NCBI RefSeq assembly: GCF_022835695.1
Contig: NZ_BQUV01000004.1
Coordinates: 372,001 to 436,000 of the forward strand
Direction of reading: 5' to 3'
DNA length: 64,000 nt
DNA from: Bradyrhizobium sp. Ce-3
GTDB lineage: Bacteria > Pseudomonadota > Alphaproteobacteria > Rhizobiales > Xanthobacteraceae
Numbering within the stretch: position 1 is the first letter of the stretch; each line of letters begins with the position of its first letter. Below, in pieces: positions 62,210-64,000 of the stretch. The notes under the pieces were generated by a model. The model worked only from the letters and a program-made list of their open reading frames with translations, ran no database searches and had not been told where the DNA came from. Position numbers and translations under genes: made by a program.

Positions 62210-63313
62210 ATGAGCCAACCGACCAAACTTCTCGAGCCCTACAAGCTTGGCCCGCTGACGCTGCCGAACCGCTTCGTGATGGCGCCGCTGACGCGCAACC
62301 GCGCGGTGCCCGGAAGCTTCGTGCCAAGCCCGCTCGCGGTGGACTATTACGGCCAGCGCGCTTCCGCCGGCCTCCTGATCACCGAAGCGAGCCAGGTCTC
62401 GCAGCAGGGCCAGGGCTATCAGGACACGCCCGGCATCTATTCGAAGGAGCAGGTCGAAGGCTGGCGCAAGGTCACCGATCGCGTGCATGAGCGCGGCGGC
62501 CGCATCTTCATCCAGCTCTGGCATGTCGGCCGCATCTCGCATGTCGCGCTGCAGCCGAACGGCGGCGCACCGGTGGCGCCGAGCGCGATCAAGGCCAAGA
62601 CCAAGACCTTCGTCAACGGCACGTTCGCCGATGTCTCCGAGCCACGCGCGCTCGAATTGTCGGAGATTCCAGGGATCATCGAAGATTTCAAACGCGCCAC
62701 GGCGAATGCGCTGGCCGCCGGCTTCGACGGTGTCGAGATCCACGGTGCCAATGGCTATCTGCTCGATCAATTCGCGAGGGACAGCACCAACAAGCGCACC
62801 GACGCCTATGGCGGCTCGATCGAAAGGCGCGCCCAGCTGATGCTGGAGGTTTCCAAGGTGGTCGCCAAGGAGGCCGGCGCCGACCGCACCGGCATTCGCA
62901 TCTCGCCGGTGACGCCGGCCAACGACGTCTCCGACTCCAATCCGCAACCGCTGTTCGACCACATCGTCGACCAGCTCAACGCGCTGAAGCTGACCTACAT
63001 CCACGTCATCGAGGGCGCGACCGGCGGCCCGCGCGACATCGCGCCGTTCGACTACGCCTCGCTGCGCAAGCGCTTCAAGCAGGCCTACATCGCCAACAAC
63101 GGCTACGACTTCGCGCTGGCGGAGAAGGTGCTGGAAGCCGGTGCGGCCGACCTGATCGCATTCGGCAAGCCGTTCATCTCCAACCCCGATCTGGTCGAGC
63201 GGCTGAAGGCCGGCGCCCCGCTCAACGAGTGGGACAAGGCGACGTTCTACGGCGGCGGCGCCAAGGGCTACACCGACTATCCGACGTTGAAGGCGACCGA
63301 GGCGGCGGAGTGA
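62210..63313 (+). CDS. Old yellow enzyme family alkene reductase
   Basis: 367 residues. FMN barrel with LPNRFVMAPLTRNRAVPG, WHVGRISHVALQPNGGAPVAPSA-type loop, the substrate-binding HGANGYLLDQF and catalytic Tyr in TDAYGGSIERR. FGKPFISNPDLVERL binds the FMN phosphate. Similar to NemA/OYE reductases of activated alkenes and N-ethylmaleimide. It is convergent with a MarR gene that is a candidate regulator, but the promoter shows no clear shared site. Confidence 0.92.
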   Translation: MSQPTKLLEPYKLGPLTLPNRFVMAPLTRNRAVPGSFVPSPLAVDYYGQRASAGLLITEASQVSQQGQGYQDTPGIYSKEQVEGWRKVTDRVHERGGRIFIQLWHVGRISHVALQPNGGAPVAPSAIKAKTKTFVNGTFADVSEPRALELSEIPGIIEDFKRATANALAAGFDGVEIHGANGYLLDQFARDSTNKRTDAYGGSIERRAQLMLEVSKVVAKEAGADRTGIRISPVTPANDVSDSNPQPLFDHIVDQLNALKLTYIHVIEGATGGPRDIAPFDYASLRKRFKQAYIANNGYDFALAEKVLEAGAADLIAFGKPFISNPDLVERLKAGAPLNEWDKATFYGGGAKGYTDYPTLKATEAAE

Positions 63314-63335
63314 GGTCGGCTCGAACTCTCCGTAT

Positions 63336-63439
63336 CGTCATTCCGGGATGCGCCGCCAGGCGCAGACCCGGAATCCATTGACCCGCATCACGCGCCTCAG
63401 GATGGAGTCCGGGCTCGCGCTTCGCGCCCCAGAATGACG
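63336..63439. repeat. Palindromic repeat, family C
   Basis: CGTCATTCCGGGATGCG to CGCGCCCCAGAATGACG with GGAATCCAT and ATGGAGTCC inside; member of the 51617-51723 family. Confidence 0.85.
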
Positions 63440-63445
63440 AAAGAG

Positions 63446-63472
63446 AAGGCCGGGATCGCTCCCGGCCTTTTT
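63446..63472. terminator. Intrinsic terminator between OYE and MarR genes
   Basis: AAGGCCGGGA, TCGC, TCCCGGCCTT, then TTT. Perfect 10-bp stem with flanking A and T runs, so usable from both sides. Confidence 0.92.
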
Positions 63473-63500
63473 CGTTATGCATTTGCGCGCTCGGGCATTT

Positions 63501-63974
63501 CTACGCCTCGACAGCCTCGCCGCTTTCCACCTCCTCCGCGACCATGCGGTCGAGGTTGCGATTGAGCCGCCGCAGCAGATCGAGCAGCGTGGCGGCTTCG
63601 GCCGCGCTGAAGCCGGCCAGCGCCTGATCCTGGTTGCGATGCAGCGCCTTGCGCGCGGCGGGCAGTTTCGCCCTCGCCGCCTTGGTCAGCGTGACCTGCT
63701 GGCTGCGGCCGTCGCCCGGCATCGGCCTGCGCTCGATCAGGCCATCGCGCTCCATCCGCGCCAGGATCTGCGCCATCGACGGCTGCTCGACCTTCGCGGC
63801 GCGGGCGAGATCGCGCTGTGACATCGCCTTGCCGTCACGCAACAGATAGATCACCGGCAACTGCCCGATGCTGAAGCCGTGCGGCCTTACCCGCCGCTCG
63901 CCGAGCCGCAGGAAGCTGCGTGAGGCCATGTTGACCAGCGGCGCCGGACGATCGAACAGGTCCCAATCGGTCAC
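63501..63974 (-). CDS. MarR family transcriptional regulator
   Basis: 157 residues from a GTG at 63974 near the right edge. The winged helix has SIGQLPVIYLLRDGKAMSQRDLA-type sequence, with the recognition helix QPSMAQILARMERDGLIERR and wing PGDGRSQQVTLTKAAR. The C-terminal helices (LDLLRRLNRNLDRMV) form the dimer interface. Effector unknown. It may regulate a gene just beyond the window. Confidence 0.9.
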   Translation of the reverse strand: MTDWDLFDRPAPLVNMASRSFLRLGERRVRPHGFSIGQLPVIYLLRDGKAMSQRDLARAAKVEQPSMAQILARMERDGLIERRPMPGDGRSQQVTLTKAARAKLPAARKALHRNQDQALAGFSAAEAATLLDLLRRLNRNLDRMVAEEVESGEAVEA

Positions 63975-64000
63975 GATCCCACCATTTACATAGGTCCCTA

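Noticed and set aside
1-64000. tRNA, rRNA or integrated element sites
   Set aside because: No cloverleaf-like segments, T-loop consensus, rRNA sequence, integrase or attachment-site duplication were recognised by eye; a dedicated scan could still find one.

Overview
The window is a 64-kb piece of chromosome from a high-GC alphaproteobacterium, most probably Bradyrhizobium or a close relative in the Hyphomicrobiales. This rests on a CcrM-type methylase, a cytochrome b/c1 fusion of the fbcH type, a fused anthranilate synthase trpE(G) behind a leader peptide, an O2-dependent hemF, long lineage-typical ORFs and many short palindromic intergenic repeats. No organism assignment was tested by search. 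I saw no rRNA, tRNA, CRISPR array, insertion sequence, prophage or integrase; the gene content looks like core chromosome with small accessory pieces.

Layout. 1-11 kb: C-terminus of ccrM, two membrane proteins of unknown function, two glutathione S-transferases, a SnoaL-like/LysR divergent pair, an FAD monooxygenase, a hotdog thioesterase, mutY, a DciA-type DUF721 protein and a Tat-exported DsbA-like thiol oxidoreductase. 11-20 kb: smc, an Rsm22-type methyltransferase, lemA with an M48 protease, two consecutive P-loop ATPases of ParA/MinD flavour separated by a small tandem repeat, and apt. 20-24.4 kb: trpE(G) with a complete attenuation leader (promoter, 16-residue peptide with tandem Trp, hairpins), an extradiol-dioxygenase-like protein and a dienelactone hydrolase. 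24.5-31 kb: the bc1 complex genes, trmL, queE, queD, hemF, a HAD phosphatase and a small acidic-tailed protein. 31-35 kb: a leftward five-gene operon in which every junction overlaps by 4 bp (DUF1285, NUDIX, DUF6111, CCA-adding enzyme, TauE). 35-42 kb: a rightward four-gene MoxR/DUF58/BatA-like/VWA-like operon. 42-45 kb: a Zur-box-controlled DUF2946 plus ZnuD-like TonB receptor unit. 45-56 kb: small enzymes, a glycine-rich membrane protein, a PccR/RamB-like regulator with its own operator-like sites, a HiPIP, a trypsin-like protease, SnoaL and GYD proteins, an aldo/keto reductase. 56-64 kb: htpX, a hybrid histidine kinase with an ETR1-like ethylene-binding domain, a lytic transglycosylase, DUF1993, SDR, old-yellow-enzyme and MarR genes.

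The most interesting signals are: (i) the histidine kinase at 57.1-58.7 kb, in which seven residues important for ethylene/copper binding in plant ETR1 occur with exactly conserved spacing; (ii) the trp attenuator; (iii) the Zur box over the promoter of the DUF2946-ZnuD pair; (iv) several unrelated palindromic repeat families that occupy 9 of 12 convergent intergenic gaps and none of the divergent ones, one family carrying boundary CTAG sequences that form the stop codons of the flanking genes; (v) a QueD whose usual catalytic Cys position is Ser; (vi) an uncharacterised pair of P-loop ATPases.

Limits: all functional calls come from reading translated sequence and motifs by eye; no database search, alignment or structure prediction was run. 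Start codons were chosen from ribosome-binding sites, overlaps and family N-termini and are inferential where stated.
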